Assembly (NCBI GenBank): GCA_015233515.1
Contig: JADFXS010000029.1
Coordinates: 3,674 to 19,449, forward strand
DNA from: Deltaproteobacteria bacterium
GTDB lineage: Bacteria; Desulfobacterota; Desulfarculia; Adiutricales; JAGVGV01
Length of the DNA: 15,776 nt
Direction: 5' to 3'
Position numbers and translations under genes: made by a program. Under the pieces are notes generated by a model. That model was not told where the DNA came from. It did no database searches and saw only the letters and a program-made list of their open reading frames with translations. Shown in pieces: positions 1 through 6,534 of this stretch; the first letter of the stretch is position 1, and each line of letters begins with the position of its first letter.

Positions 1-729
1 GAAGTGAGAATAGTAGTTCAACCCGAAACGGAAAAAGACCAAAACCTGGTATTGAAATTCTCCATTCAGGATACCGGTGTGGGCATGCCTCCGGAACGTC
101 TGGAATATATATTTGAAAAATTTACCCAATTGGATGGAACCTACTCCAGGCAACATGAAGGCACCGGACTGGGGCTCAGCATCGTGAAAAAATTGATCGA
201 CTTGATGGGAGGGAGAATTGCCGTTTACAGCCAGGTCGGTTCCGGGACCACTTTCAATTTCACTTTAAGAACCAAACAGCCATCTCAAGAAATGGAATTA
301 AATAATATCAATGGAGACCGGGCAACTCGTCCCGCGGGTGAAGCCTGCCAAATCCTGGTAGCCGAAGACAATCCGGTAAATCAACTCATGGTCAGGAGGA
401 TGTTGGAGAAACTTGGCCATAAGGTCACGGTGGTTGAAAACGGACAAAAAGCCATTGACTGCCTGAAAAAGGAAAGGTTTGATCTGGTTTTGATGGACGT
501 GCAGATGCCGATAATGGACGGACTGGAAGCCACCAAGCAAATCAGAAACGATACCTCTGGAGATTTGAGAACGGACATCCCCATTATCGCCATGACCGCC
601 ATGGCCATGGCCGGAGATAAAGAGTCGCTGCTCGAAGCCGGAATGGACGATTACGTGGCTAAGCCCATTGAAAAAGATAAACTTCAAAAAATCATGAGAA
701 GGGTAGTTTTCAAGTCCGGGGCGGCATAA
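1..729 (+). CDS. Hybrid sensor histidine kinase, C-terminal part (ATPase + receiver), 5' truncated
   Basis: The reading frame is open from the first base, so the real start lies upstream. The visible part begins within the HATPase_c domain: a G1 box (DTGVGMP, about residues 24-30), an F-box region (FEKF) and a G2 box (GTGLGLS, about 54-60). A linker near residues 90-115 leads to a receiver domain (about 117-238) with the acidic pair in AEDN, the phosphoacceptor Asp in LMDVQMP (codon 496-498), the Thr of MTAMAMAG and the conserved Lys of AKP. Such proteins autophosphorylate on a His upstream and pass phosphate to their own receiver. No HPt domain follows, so any further relay would need a separate HPt protein. 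Transmembrane or PAS input domains would lie outside the window. It is transcribed opposite to the adjacent operon, so a functional link to it is not shown. Family assignment is secure; the signal is unknown. Confidence 0.95.
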   Translation, partial: EVRIVVQPETEKDQNLVLKFSIQDTGVGMPPERLEYIFEKFTQLDGTYSRQHEGTGLGLSIVKKLIDLMGGRIAVYSQVGSGTTFNFTLRTKQPSQEMELNNINGDRATRPAGEACQILVAEDNPVNQLMVRRMLEKLGHKVTVVENGQKAIDCLKKERFDLVLMDVQMPIMDGLEATKQIRNDTSGDLRTDIPIIAMTAMAMAGDKESLLEAGMDDYVAKPIEKDKLQKIMRRVVFKSGAA

Positions 730-1028
730 AAATACTTTTCCGGGCTTTATAGGCCATATGCCCGCTTCATCACGGCCTGATGCGCCGGCATCGACGGAAT
801 TATAATAGTTCTCAAAAATTTCTTCGTTTTTAAGTATCGTGGTCATTTCGACGGGGCGGCCAGGGGCCGCGACGAGAAATCTCTATTGGTACCAAATTGC
901 ATTGAGATTTCTCCCTTCGGTCGAAATGACAAACCACAGTGTTGATGGAAGATGCGGAGGAGCGGAGATTGAGACCTCACTATTCCGAAAAACTTTCGGG
1001 AATCGCTATACTTCGGCGGCGACTACGG
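730..1028. other. Gene-free stretch with palindromic repeat
   Basis: No convincing gene is seen between the hybrid kinase and the small minus-strand ORF. A 69-codon plus-strand open frame at 839-1048 only reads through the palindromic repeat at 842-930 and has no ribosome binding site. A second short hairpin at 982-1003 (9-bp stem, 3-nt loop, one bulged G) lies near the 3' end of the small ORF, but it lacks a T-run on either side and is a poor terminator. Confidence 0.6.
842..930. repeat. Multi-armed palindromic repeat
   Basis: The outer arms GTCATTTCGAC (842-852) and GTCGAAATGAC (920-930) are perfect 11-bp inverted repeats. Inside them sit a perfect 6-bp hairpin (GCGGCC at 856-861, GGCCGC at 865-870) and a second perfect 10-bp stem (GAGAAATCTC 874-883 with GAGATTTCTC 904-913). 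The loop of that stem carries the palindrome TTGGTACCAA (886-895). The whole can fold into a branched structure on either strand. Sequences of this style (TTTCGAC...GAGAAATCTC) are, from memory, dispersed non-coding repeats in many environmental bacterial genomes and are often mis-called as short ORFs. Only one copy is present here, so its repeated nature is inferred. Confidence 0.7.
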
Positions 1029-1187
1029 CTATTTATGGAACAAGTTAATAATCCTGGACGTCCACCAGGCCAGTAGATAGTTAATCTTGCGGAAAAAAGT
1101 CCGAACCGGCTGTCGAGGGTTGGTGATTATCAAGCCATTTTCCATCTCCTCCAAAATTTTTTCCATTGGGCTTCTGTATACTTTCAT
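1029..1187 (-). CDS. Small unknown protein (52 aa), possibly membrane-associated
   Basis: I chose the ATG at 1185-1187 because a strong Shine-Dalgarno stretch (GGGAGGGAG) lies directly upstream on the minus strand; a longer frame from 1235 has no such site. The protein starts MKVYRSPMEKILEEMENG. It has a charged, helix-prone N-terminal third (IL/EE/ME spacing), a middle with proline and several arginines, and a C-terminal segment rich in aromatic and aliphatic residues (YLLAWWTSRIINLF, about residues 37-50). That C-terminal segment could lie at or in the membrane, though it is short and holds one Arg. It lies downstream of the operon terminator at 1281-1324, so it probably has its own promoter; I could not identify one with confidence. 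No family is recognised. The ribosome binding site and non-random composition argue for a real gene, but this remains a prediction. Confidence 0.5.
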   Translation of the reverse strand: MKVYRSPMEKILEEMENGLIITNPRQPVRTFFRKINYLLAWWTSRIINLFHK

Positions 1188-1280
1188 ATTCTCCCTCCCT
1201 TGATGGGAGACGCTGGTCGCATGTTCGATGGGCAAAATATTTCAACAAATTAACATCATGCTTTTCAAACAGTTGAGTCT

Positions 1281-1324
1281 GAAAAAGACTGCGCCTTCCC
1301 CGCGGCCAGCCGCAGGGAAGGCGC
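1281..1324 (-). terminator. Intrinsic terminator of the TauE/receiver operon
   Basis: A perfect 10-bp stem is formed by GCGCCTTCCC (1291-1300) and GGGAAGGCGC (1315-1324). It is extended inside by four more pairs after one mismatch, with a CCAG loop. On the minus strand the hairpin is followed at once by a T-rich run (AGTCTTTTTC, 1281-1290). It lies 12 bases past the stop codon of the receiver gene at 1337, so it ends that operon. Confidence 0.85.
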
Positions 1325-1336
1325 TCGCCGGCGAGT

Positions 1337-1744
1337 TCATTTGGACATAGCCTGCTCTTTTCGATCGTCGGCCTGAAGAACCGCCACCGCCTTGCCGATA
1401 GTTTCCCGGATTTCCCCTAACTTGAACGGCTTGGCGATAAAATCGAAGGCTCCCTTGGTCAGCGATTCACGGGCCACTTCCAGAGTGGCATAACCGGTGA
1501 TCATAATGACTTTAGTCGATTTAGACTTGCGAATCACTGTTTCCAGCACTTGAAGACCATCCACTTCATCCATGCGCAAATCGGTGACCACGATATCGTA
1601 TAATCCGGTTTCCAAGCAGGCTAAGGCCTGTCGGGAGTCGGTGAAGATATCCACATGATGCCCATCTTTTTCCAGGGCCGGTTTAAGGCGTTCGCCCACG
1701 ATGGGCTCATCATCCAGAACTAATATATTCATCTTTTTCTCCAT
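1337..1744 (-). CDS. Receiver-only response regulator
   Basis: The 135-residue protein is a single receiver domain with no output domain. Residues typical of the fold are present: the acidic pair D11-D12 in LDDEP, phosphoacceptor D55 in VTDLRM, T83 in MITGYA and K105 in AKPF. The start at 1744 is supported by GAGG eight bases upstream; a second Met four codons on is also possible. It lies 35 bases after the TauE gene, on the same strand, and is followed directly by an intrinsic terminator, so it is the last gene of the operon. Single-domain receivers act as phosphate sinks, relay intermediates or partner-binding switches. Its sequence resembles the receiver of the NtrC-type regulator at 5194-6534 (shared DDEPIVG, matching positions around IITG/MITG, GAF-x-[YF]-[VI]-AKP). 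This suggests, without proof, that the same kinase phosphorylates both. Confidence 0.93.
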   Translation of the reverse strand: MEKKMNILVLDDEPIVGERLKPALEKDGHHVDIFTDSRQALACLETGLYDIVVTDLRMDEVDGLQVLETVIRKSKSTKVIMITGYATLEVARESLTKGAFDFIAKPFKLGEIRETIGKAVAVLQADDRKEQAMSK

Positions 1745-1779
1745 ATTCTTTGCCTCGTACGGTTGATCTTCGGATCTGA

Positions 1780-2886
1780 TCAGCCTTGGACGAATTTTGG
1801 CTGCAGATTTCCGGGCTGATTAACCACTTGCAGTGTCTGGTGCAGCCGGCGCCTTTGCCGATAAGCCTTTATAACCTGATAAAGAATGACGATTGTCCCC
1901 GAAATCCCGCTGAAAAAGAGGAAAAATTTGCTGGCGAGATTGAAATGAGCGTCCCATTCCGGCGGTAGCGACACAATCCCCAATTGACGAAGATACATGG
2001 GAATGGCAATTCCCCGGCTGATAACGCACAGGATGATGATCAGACTGGTCACCAGTCGAATATATTTTTCGTTGACAACTTTTACGCCATAAACTCCCAG
2101 ATAGATACCCAGCAGGGAGCCGAGATAAAGGAGCATGGTCAAGCGGATGTCCACAAAACCCTGAAAAGCGTAGCTTAAAGCTCCGTAAGCCCCCATGAAC
2201 ATGGCTAGATAAAGCTCGGTCCCGGCCGCCACCGCTGTCGGTACACCGATGATATAAATCATCGCCGGAACCCCTATAAAGCCGCCGACGCCGATGGTTC
2301 CGGCCAAAAACCCCGTGGCCGTGCCGACGACCAACAGAATCCACAAACTGACTTTTGTATCCGCGGTCTTAAAATAAATAACCGGCGGTAGATTGAGTCG
2401 GCGGAAAAACTCGACGATTTTTCTTGATGGCCCGGTTTCGGCGTTTTTCGTGGACCTTAGAGAGTCCCGCAACATGGATATCGCCACAAAAAGTAAAATT
2501 CCGACAAACACCAGACTGATATATAGATTGGCGCCGGCGCCCTTGCTTTCACCTTCGCCATGACCTTTAAAAAGCAGGCTGTTGATCCAGACTGCCAATT
2601 GGATGCCGATAATCGCCGTGGCCAGGAGATAGCCGGCCAGTTTTTTATCGACATTGCCCGCTTCTCCATGTTTGCGTGACCCCACCATGGCTTTGCCGAA
2701 TTTATGGGCGATATTGCTGGCCACGGCCACCACGCCTTCAACCCCCACGTTCATCATCCCCGGCGTCATGAAAAACGCCCCGCCACTGCCGATAAATCCG
2801 CTTAAAATCCCGCCGATGAATCCGAGCGTGACGATTTGCAATGACATATTTAAAGTGATGTCCACAAATTGAATACTAATATCCAT
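1780..2886 (-). CDS. TauE/SafE family membrane transporter (putative sulfite/anion exporter)
   Basis: The predicted 368-residue polytopic membrane protein has the two-fold internal repeat of TauE/SafE transporters. The first glycine-rich signature is GFIGSGGAFF (about residues 30-39) and the second is GTIGVGGFIGVP (about 196-207), each in the first helix of a half. About eight hydrophobic segments are visible, with a long loop between the halves (about 105-175) that is charged and Gly-rich near its start. Family members export sulfite, sulfoacetate or other organosulfur anions, but substrates are poorly predicted from sequence. I chose the ATG at 2884-2886 because GGAGGG lies seven bases upstream; a longer frame to 2925 lacks such a site and would overlap the upstream gene. 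It sits 25 bases after the cytidylate-kinase-like gene and 35 before the receiver gene, so all three are likely co-transcribed. Confidence 0.92.
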   Translation of the reverse strand: MDISIQFVDITLNMSLQIVTLGFIGGILSGFIGSGGAFFMTPGMMNVGVEGVVAVASNIAHKFGKAMVGSRKHGEAGNVDKKLAGYLLATAIIGIQLAVWINSLLFKGHGEGESKGAGANLYISLVFVGILLFVAISMLRDSLRSTKNAETGPSRKIVEFFRRLNLPPVIYFKTADTKVSLWILLVVGTATGFLAGTIGVGGFIGVPAMIYIIGVPTAVAAGTELYLAMFMGAYGALSYAFQGFVDIRLTMLLYLGSLLGIYLGVYGVKVVNEKYIRLVTSLIIILCVISRGIAIPMYLRQLGIVSLPPEWDAHFNLASKFFLFFSGISGTIVILYQVIKAYRQRRRLHQTLQVVNQPGNLQPKFVQG

Positions 2887-2911
2887 TATTGATCCCTCCT
2901 CCGCTCCATGA

Positions 2912-4435
2912 TCAGTCGATATCAATCAGTTTAAGAACCAGGCCGGTGACCGTGCCATACAGATAAGCCACTATAGGCACTAACATGGCCACTACCAACA
3001 GGGTGAGCCATTTGAACTTCTGATGCAGTTCCCCACCCATGATATTTAGAATTAAATCTTGGTATTGGAAAACTAGACCATAAAGAGCCAAAAGAACCGC
3101 GACAAAGAGAACCAGGATTACGGCCTGTTCCTTGCCGAACATGTATTTGGCCCGGAGTTCGTTGACCGTAATGACCGGAGATTTCAGACGCTCCTTGATG
3201 GTCAGGGCCAGTTCCCTGGTTTGACGAGTCCGGACGGTCTGGTCTTTGGATAAAAAAAGATCTCCGAGCACTATCAACGCCTGGCGTCTTTCCCCCCGAA
3301 GGGTCTCTAAAATTTTCTCATGTCCGCCGACCGCGGTATGTCCCCCACCGGAACGGCCCAGAGCCACCAGTTTTTCCAGAGTCTTTCTCATACCGCCGTC
3401 GTCGAGAAGGTTTTCCGGTTCGTCGTCTTCAACTCCTCCACAATACTTTTTCACCTGAAAGTCGGACGTTGCCGGGGTTTTGGAGGGGATTTGATTGCAG
3501 GTCGGTTCGTTTCCACCCATCGTCTCCGGAGGCAGCAACCGCAATAATTCCACGGCGGCCCCCCATCTCTGAGCCAAATGAACCAACTGATTGAAACTTT
3601 CTTCCTGGCTGGTGAAGCGTTCCTGCACCCATAATATGTTGGTTTCCGCCATGGTGCAGATAAGTTCCCGGTATCCGTCAAGATCGCCTAAAACAGCCGG
3701 AATGGCGATGGAGACTTCTTCCTGCCGCGGCATATAGGTCACCGTCAGAATACCGCTTTCAGCTCGAACCGTCAGATCAGCCTCGGCGGTCCGAGGATCC
3801 TTGGCTAAGCGCAATTTGGCCCGCGCGGCTAGATCAAGATTTTCCAAAGCGCGACAACTCGCGGGTGTAGGCCGAAAATCCGGCAATTCCGCCATGGCGC
3901 AAAGCAGCGTCGCGGAATTGACTCGGCTGAGGTTTTCCAAATTGAAGATGAAATCGTATTGCCCTTGATCTTTCAGATCCACACCATGAATGAAGTGGAA
4001 CCATTTCGCCAAATCTTCATCCAATTGTTCTACGTAGGACCAAGCCTTATCTCGGCCCAGATTCATGGTCGACATAACCTCTTCGACTCTTTTTTCTTTC
4101 GGGACCATGATTCCGACCCTTAACCGGTGGCTGACCCCCGGCAGCAGGAGGTGACCGGCTCGTCCATGATAAATCAAATTACCCTGCCGGGCCTTTTCAC
4201 ACAAAGCCGCCGTGAGAAATGCCAGATAAAGTTCCTTTTCCCGAGCAAGTTTTTCATATCGGCCGGAATTCTTGATCACCGAAATTTCCAAACGGCCGAT
4301 TTTAATCCCTTGCTCCCTGGCTCTTTCCAATAGTTGTTCCCGACTCAAACACGGCCAGCCGGTCTTTCGCGACAAGTCCAAGGCCAATTCCTGACGACAC
4401 TGAACGGAATTACTGGAAATCATGATAATCGCCAT
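2912..4435 (-). CDS. Membrane-anchored cytidylate-kinase-like protein with degenerate P-loop
   Basis: The 507-residue protein starts at the ATG 4433-4435, which has AGGTGG seven bases upstream. Residues 1-185 match the cytidylate-kinase-like family (N-terminal AIIMIS, ISRE-like SREQLLERA, YHGRAGHLLLPG at about 89-100, LRVGIMVP at about 105-112, NLGRDKA). Where relatives carry a glycine/lysine P-loop, this protein reads SSNSVQCRQELA (residues 7-18), with no GK, so nucleotide binding is doubtful. Residues 200-275 look like a BON-like or small alpha/beta domain (AKLRLAKDPRTAEADLTV, then MAETNILWVQERF). Residues 345-432 form a further unnamed domain containing a GRSGGGH stretch and ALIVLGDLFLSKD. 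Two hydrophobic helices (about 438-457 and 476-500) anchor the C-terminus in the membrane. It lies between the stress-protein and TauE genes. Family call is firm; enzymatic activity is not. Confidence 0.85.
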   Translation of the reverse strand: MAIIMISSNSVQCRQELALDLSRKTGWPCLSREQLLERAREQGIKIGRLEISVIKNSGRYEKLAREKELYLAFLTAALCEKARQGNLIYHGRAGHLLLPGVSHRLRVGIMVPKEKRVEEVMSTMNLGRDKAWSYVEQLDEDLAKWFHFIHGVDLKDQGQYDFIFNLENLSRVNSATLLCAMAELPDFRPTPASCRALENLDLAARAKLRLAKDPRTAEADLTVRAESGILTVTYMPRQEEVSIAIPAVLGDLDGYRELICTMAETNILWVQERFTSQEESFNQLVHLAQRWGAAVELLRLLPPETMGGNEPTCNQIPSKTPATSDFQVKKYCGGVEDDEPENLLDDGGMRKTLEKLVALGRSGGGHTAVGGHEKILETLRGERRQALIVLGDLFLSKDQTVRTRQTRELALTIKERLKSPVITVNELRAKYMFGKEQAVILVLFVAVLLALYGLVFQYQDLILNIMGGELHQKFKWLTLLVVAMLVPIVAYLYGTVTGLVLKLIDID

Positions 4436-4484
4436 ATTTTGCCACCTCGAAAAGAAGTTAAAAGCCAATGGTATTTTGCTGTTG

Positions 4485-4527
4485 AAGCTCCCGGCGACAA
4501 GCTACGGGGAATGCGTTAGCTTGCATG
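4485..4527. repeat. Degenerate copy of the IS200-associated hairpin repeat
   Basis: This stretch, beginning AAGCTCCCGG, resembles the hairpins flanking the transposase at 12023-12570 and the copy at 11305-11347. It shares the core A-A-G-C-T-C-C, a degraded G/C palindrome and a tail ending GCTTGCAT. It lies between the stress-protein gene and the kinase-like gene, inside the presumed transcript. It may be a remnant of an insertion-sequence end or a REP-like element. Confidence 0.6.
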
Positions 4528-4551
4528 TTTGAACCGGGTTCAATTCGGATA

Positions 4552-4935
4552 CTAGGTTAGTTTCTGTTTGACCGTAACCACCTGGCCCGAGACCCGGTCC
4601 TTCAGTTTATTGAGGATACGATCGATATTTTGTTCATCCCCGCCGATCACCAATAAATCGATTCTTTCGTTCCGAGCAAAATTGATGACTTCTTCTTCAA
4701 ACTGAGCGCAAGTTATATGATAGGAGATAGTCAAACCCGCGCGGCGGCCGGTATTGATCAAATCCATTAATGCTTTGTCCAACCAGTCATGGTTATTTTT
4801 TTTGATCTCGGTGGATTCGGATTTCAAAACGAAGATTTGTGAGGGTACCCGGTCCGCCAACCATAAGGCGTGCTGCAACCCACTGAAATCTTTTATGTCA
4901 GCTTCTATAGGAACCAAGATTCTCTTGAGGCTCAT
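4552..4935 (-). CDS. Universal-stress-protein-like (UspA family)
   Basis: The 127-residue protein has the short alpha/beta fold pattern of UspA proteins: a first strand KRILVPIEAD (about residues 4-13), a helix with HALWLADRV, a strand QIFVLKSE, a strand LTISYHIT and a C-terminal strand-helix-strand with IDLLVIGGDE (about 92-101). The usual ATP-binding signature G-x2-G-x9-G-[ST] after this strand is not preserved: GG98-99 is followed by DEQNID, with no second Gly-[ST]. It is therefore probably a non-ATP-binding member. The ATG at 4933-4935 has only a weak ribosome binding site. It is the first gene of the minus-strand operon; a sigma-54-type promoter candidate lies at 4980-4995, which would give a leader of about 34 bases. 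A gap of 116 bases containing a hairpin repeat separates it from the kinase-like gene. Family confident; role unknown. Confidence 0.85.
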   Translation of the reverse strand: MSLKRILVPIEADIKDFSGLQHALWLADRVPSQIFVLKSESTEIKKNNHDWLDKALMDLINTGRRAGLTISYHITCAQFEEEVINFARNERIDLLVIGGDEQNIDRILNKLKDRVSGQVVTVKQKLT

Positions 4936-4979
4936 GCACCGACCATACCCGCAATCTATCTTTTTTGATCTTTAACTAA

Positions 4980-4995
4980 TACAAAAGGCAGGCCA
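4980..4995 (-). promoter_or_regulatory. Candidate sigma-54 (-24/-12) promoter of the usp-kinase-TauE-receiver operon
   Basis: The minus strand reads TTGGCCTGCCTTTTGTA. Compared with the sigma-54 consensus TGGCAC-G-N4-TTGCW, the -24 element TTGGC and the TTG of the -12 element are present at exactly the right spacing, with T in place of C at -12. Transcription would start near 4969. The gene next door encodes a sigma-54 activator. About 50 bases further upstream is an interrupted inverted repeat, GAATA (5030-5034) and TATTC (5057-5061), around a CCGCGG palindrome, which could be an activator site. The promoter is supported by pattern and context only. Confidence 0.5.
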
Positions 4996-5060
4996 AATGA
5001 ATTTAATCTATTATTTTACGGTGTTACCTGAATAGCTTTTCCGCGGTCGGTTGAGATATT

Positions 5061-5090
5061 CCAAAATGAAACAAAGCATCGCGACGATGC
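5061..5090 (-). terminator. Candidate terminator after the NtrC-type regulator
   Basis: GCATCG (5076-5081) and CGATGC (5085-5090) form a perfect 6-bp hairpin with a 3-nt loop. On the minus strand it is followed by TTTGTTTCATTTTGG. It is about 100 bases beyond the regulator stop codon at 5194, and the stem is short, so this is a moderate call. Confidence 0.45.
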
Positions 5091-5193
5091 AAGGAGAATA
5101 TTCCGTATTTTTAAGTAATTAAGCTTAGCAAGCGTCGTGTTTCAAATTGAATCGCGAGGGAAAAGATAAGATTGCGCGGATTATCAAAAAACG

Positions 5194-6534
5194 TTAGGCC
5201 AACCCGTTCATCTTTCTCCACAAAGTCGTGCGTGGTATCTTGAGAAGATCGGCGGCCAGACCCTTTTGAAAATTTGTCTTTATCAGGACCTCTTGGATAT
5301 ATTCCCGTTCCCTGTCTTCCAGGGATGGCCAAATATGGGTTTCGAGGCGATTGATGGTCAGCTTCTGCAAATCCGGGGGCAGGTGTTGAGGCTGAAGAAT
5401 TGGAGTATCGGTCAAAGCCACGGCCCGTTCGATAATATTTTCCAGTTCCCGAACATTGCCCGGGAAAGGATAAGCCTGGAGAATATCCAAGGTTTCCTTT
5501 TCCAAACTACTGATATTTTTTCCAAAAGCCTGGTTGAATTTAGCCAGGAAATGCTTGGCTAATAAAGGGATATCGTCCGACCGAGACCGCAGCGGCGGTA
5601 CGGGTATGGTGACGACATTTAGCCGGTAATAAAGGTCCTCGCGAAATTTTTTCTGGGTTATGGCTTCCTTGAAATCGATATTGCCCGCGGCGATCAAGCG
5701 GACGTCCACGGGAATGGGTTTGATTCCTCCCACGCGAAGCAAAGTCCGTTCTTGTATGAACCGGAGAATCTTGACCTGCATGGAATGGGGCATTTCTCCG
5801 ATTTCATCGAGAAAAATAGTGCCGAGATGAGCGGCTTCCAAGAGACCGATTTTGCTCTCCGTCGCGCCGGTAAAGGCTCCCTTTTCATGACCGAAAAGTT
5901 CGTTGGCAACCAGCTCCTCTGAAAATCCGCCGCAATTGAAAGACACGAACGGTTTATCGCGCCTGGGGCTCCGATAATGCAGCGCCTGGGCCACCAGTTC
6001 CTTTCCAGTGCCGCTTTCGCCTTGAATCAGGACGTTGCATCCCAGGGGAGCGATTTTGTCGATCAGCCGTAAGACCTCTTGCATAACCTGGCTGTGGCCG
6101 ATGAGATCCATGGAACAATTTTGGGAGTAGAGCGCCTTTTTCAGGGCTTCTTTTTCCCGGATTAAATGAGATTTTTCCACGGCCCGGCCGGCCAGGGCCC
6201 TGATTTCCGCCATCTTGATCGGCTTGGCCACGTAATGGAAAGCGCCGGCTTTGACCGCTTCTATTGCTGAATCCAGAGATCCTTGCCCGGTGATAATGAT
6301 GACTTCCGTTAAGGGATGGCGGCTTTTTATTTCCTGGAGAACTTCCAGTCCATTCTTGCCGGGTAACCTGAGGTCACACAACACCAGATCAAAAGACATC
6401 CGCGACATCCGCTTAAGAGCCGATTCGCCGTCCAGAAAGGTTTCGACCAGGTAATTCTCCTTGGTCAACCCCCTCTTGATCTCGCGGCCGACAATGGGTT
6501 CGTCGTCAATGACCGCCACCCGGTGAGGTCCCAT
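5194..6534 (-). CDS. NtrC-type sigma-54-dependent response regulator
   Basis: The 446-residue protein has the full NtrC layout. A receiver domain covers residues 1-120 (D10-D11, phosphoacceptor D54 in CDLRLP, T82, K104). A sigma-54 AAA+ domain runs from about 142 to 375, with Walker A GESGTGKE (172-179), the sigma-54-contacting loop GAFTGA (219-224), Walker B FLDEIGEM (D243-E244) and an arginine-finger region FREDLYYRLN. A Fis-type helix-turn-helix ends the protein (GLAADLLKIPRTTLWRKM). All catalytic residues look intact, so it should be an active ATP-driven activator of sigma-54 promoters. The start ATG at 6532-6534 overlaps the kinase stop codon (TGATG) with AGGGGG just upstream; a GTG one codon earlier is the alternative. 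It forms a co-transcribed pair with the histidine kinase. A likely target is the -24/-12 element at 4980-4995. Confidence 0.97.
   Translation of the reverse strand: MGPHRVAVIDDEPIVGREIKRGLTKENYLVETFLDGESALKRMSRMSFDLVLCDLRLPGKNGLEVLQEIKSRHPLTEVIIITGQGSLDSAIEAVKAGAFHYVAKPIKMAEIRALAGRAVEKSHLIREKEALKKALYSQNCSMDLIGHSQVMQEVLRLIDKIAPLGCNVLIQGESGTGKELVAQALHYRSPRRDKPFVSFNCGGFSEELVANELFGHEKGAFTGATESKIGLLEAAHLGTIFLDEIGEMPHSMQVKILRFIQERTLLRVGGIKPIPVDVRLIAAGNIDFKEAITQKKFREDLYYRLNVVTIPVPPLRSRSDDIPLLAKHFLAKFNQAFGKNISSLEKETLDILQAYPFPGNVRELENIIERAVALTDTPILQPQHLPPDLQKLTINRLETHIWPSLEDREREYIQEVLIKTNFQKGLAADLLKIPRTTLWRKMNGLA

Noticed and set aside
298..846. 182-codon minus-strand frame opposite the hybrid kinase
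   Set aside because: It is the antisense shadow of the receiver domain; the plus-strand frame has unmistakable kinase and receiver motifs.
839..1048. 69-codon plus-strand open frame
   Set aside because: It reads through the palindromic repeat at 842-930, has no ribosome binding site and no protein-like composition.
1820..2344. 174-codon frame inside the TauE gene
   Set aside because: Same-strand frame-shifted shadow; rich in His/Arg/Ser with no hydrophobic helices, unlike the real frame.
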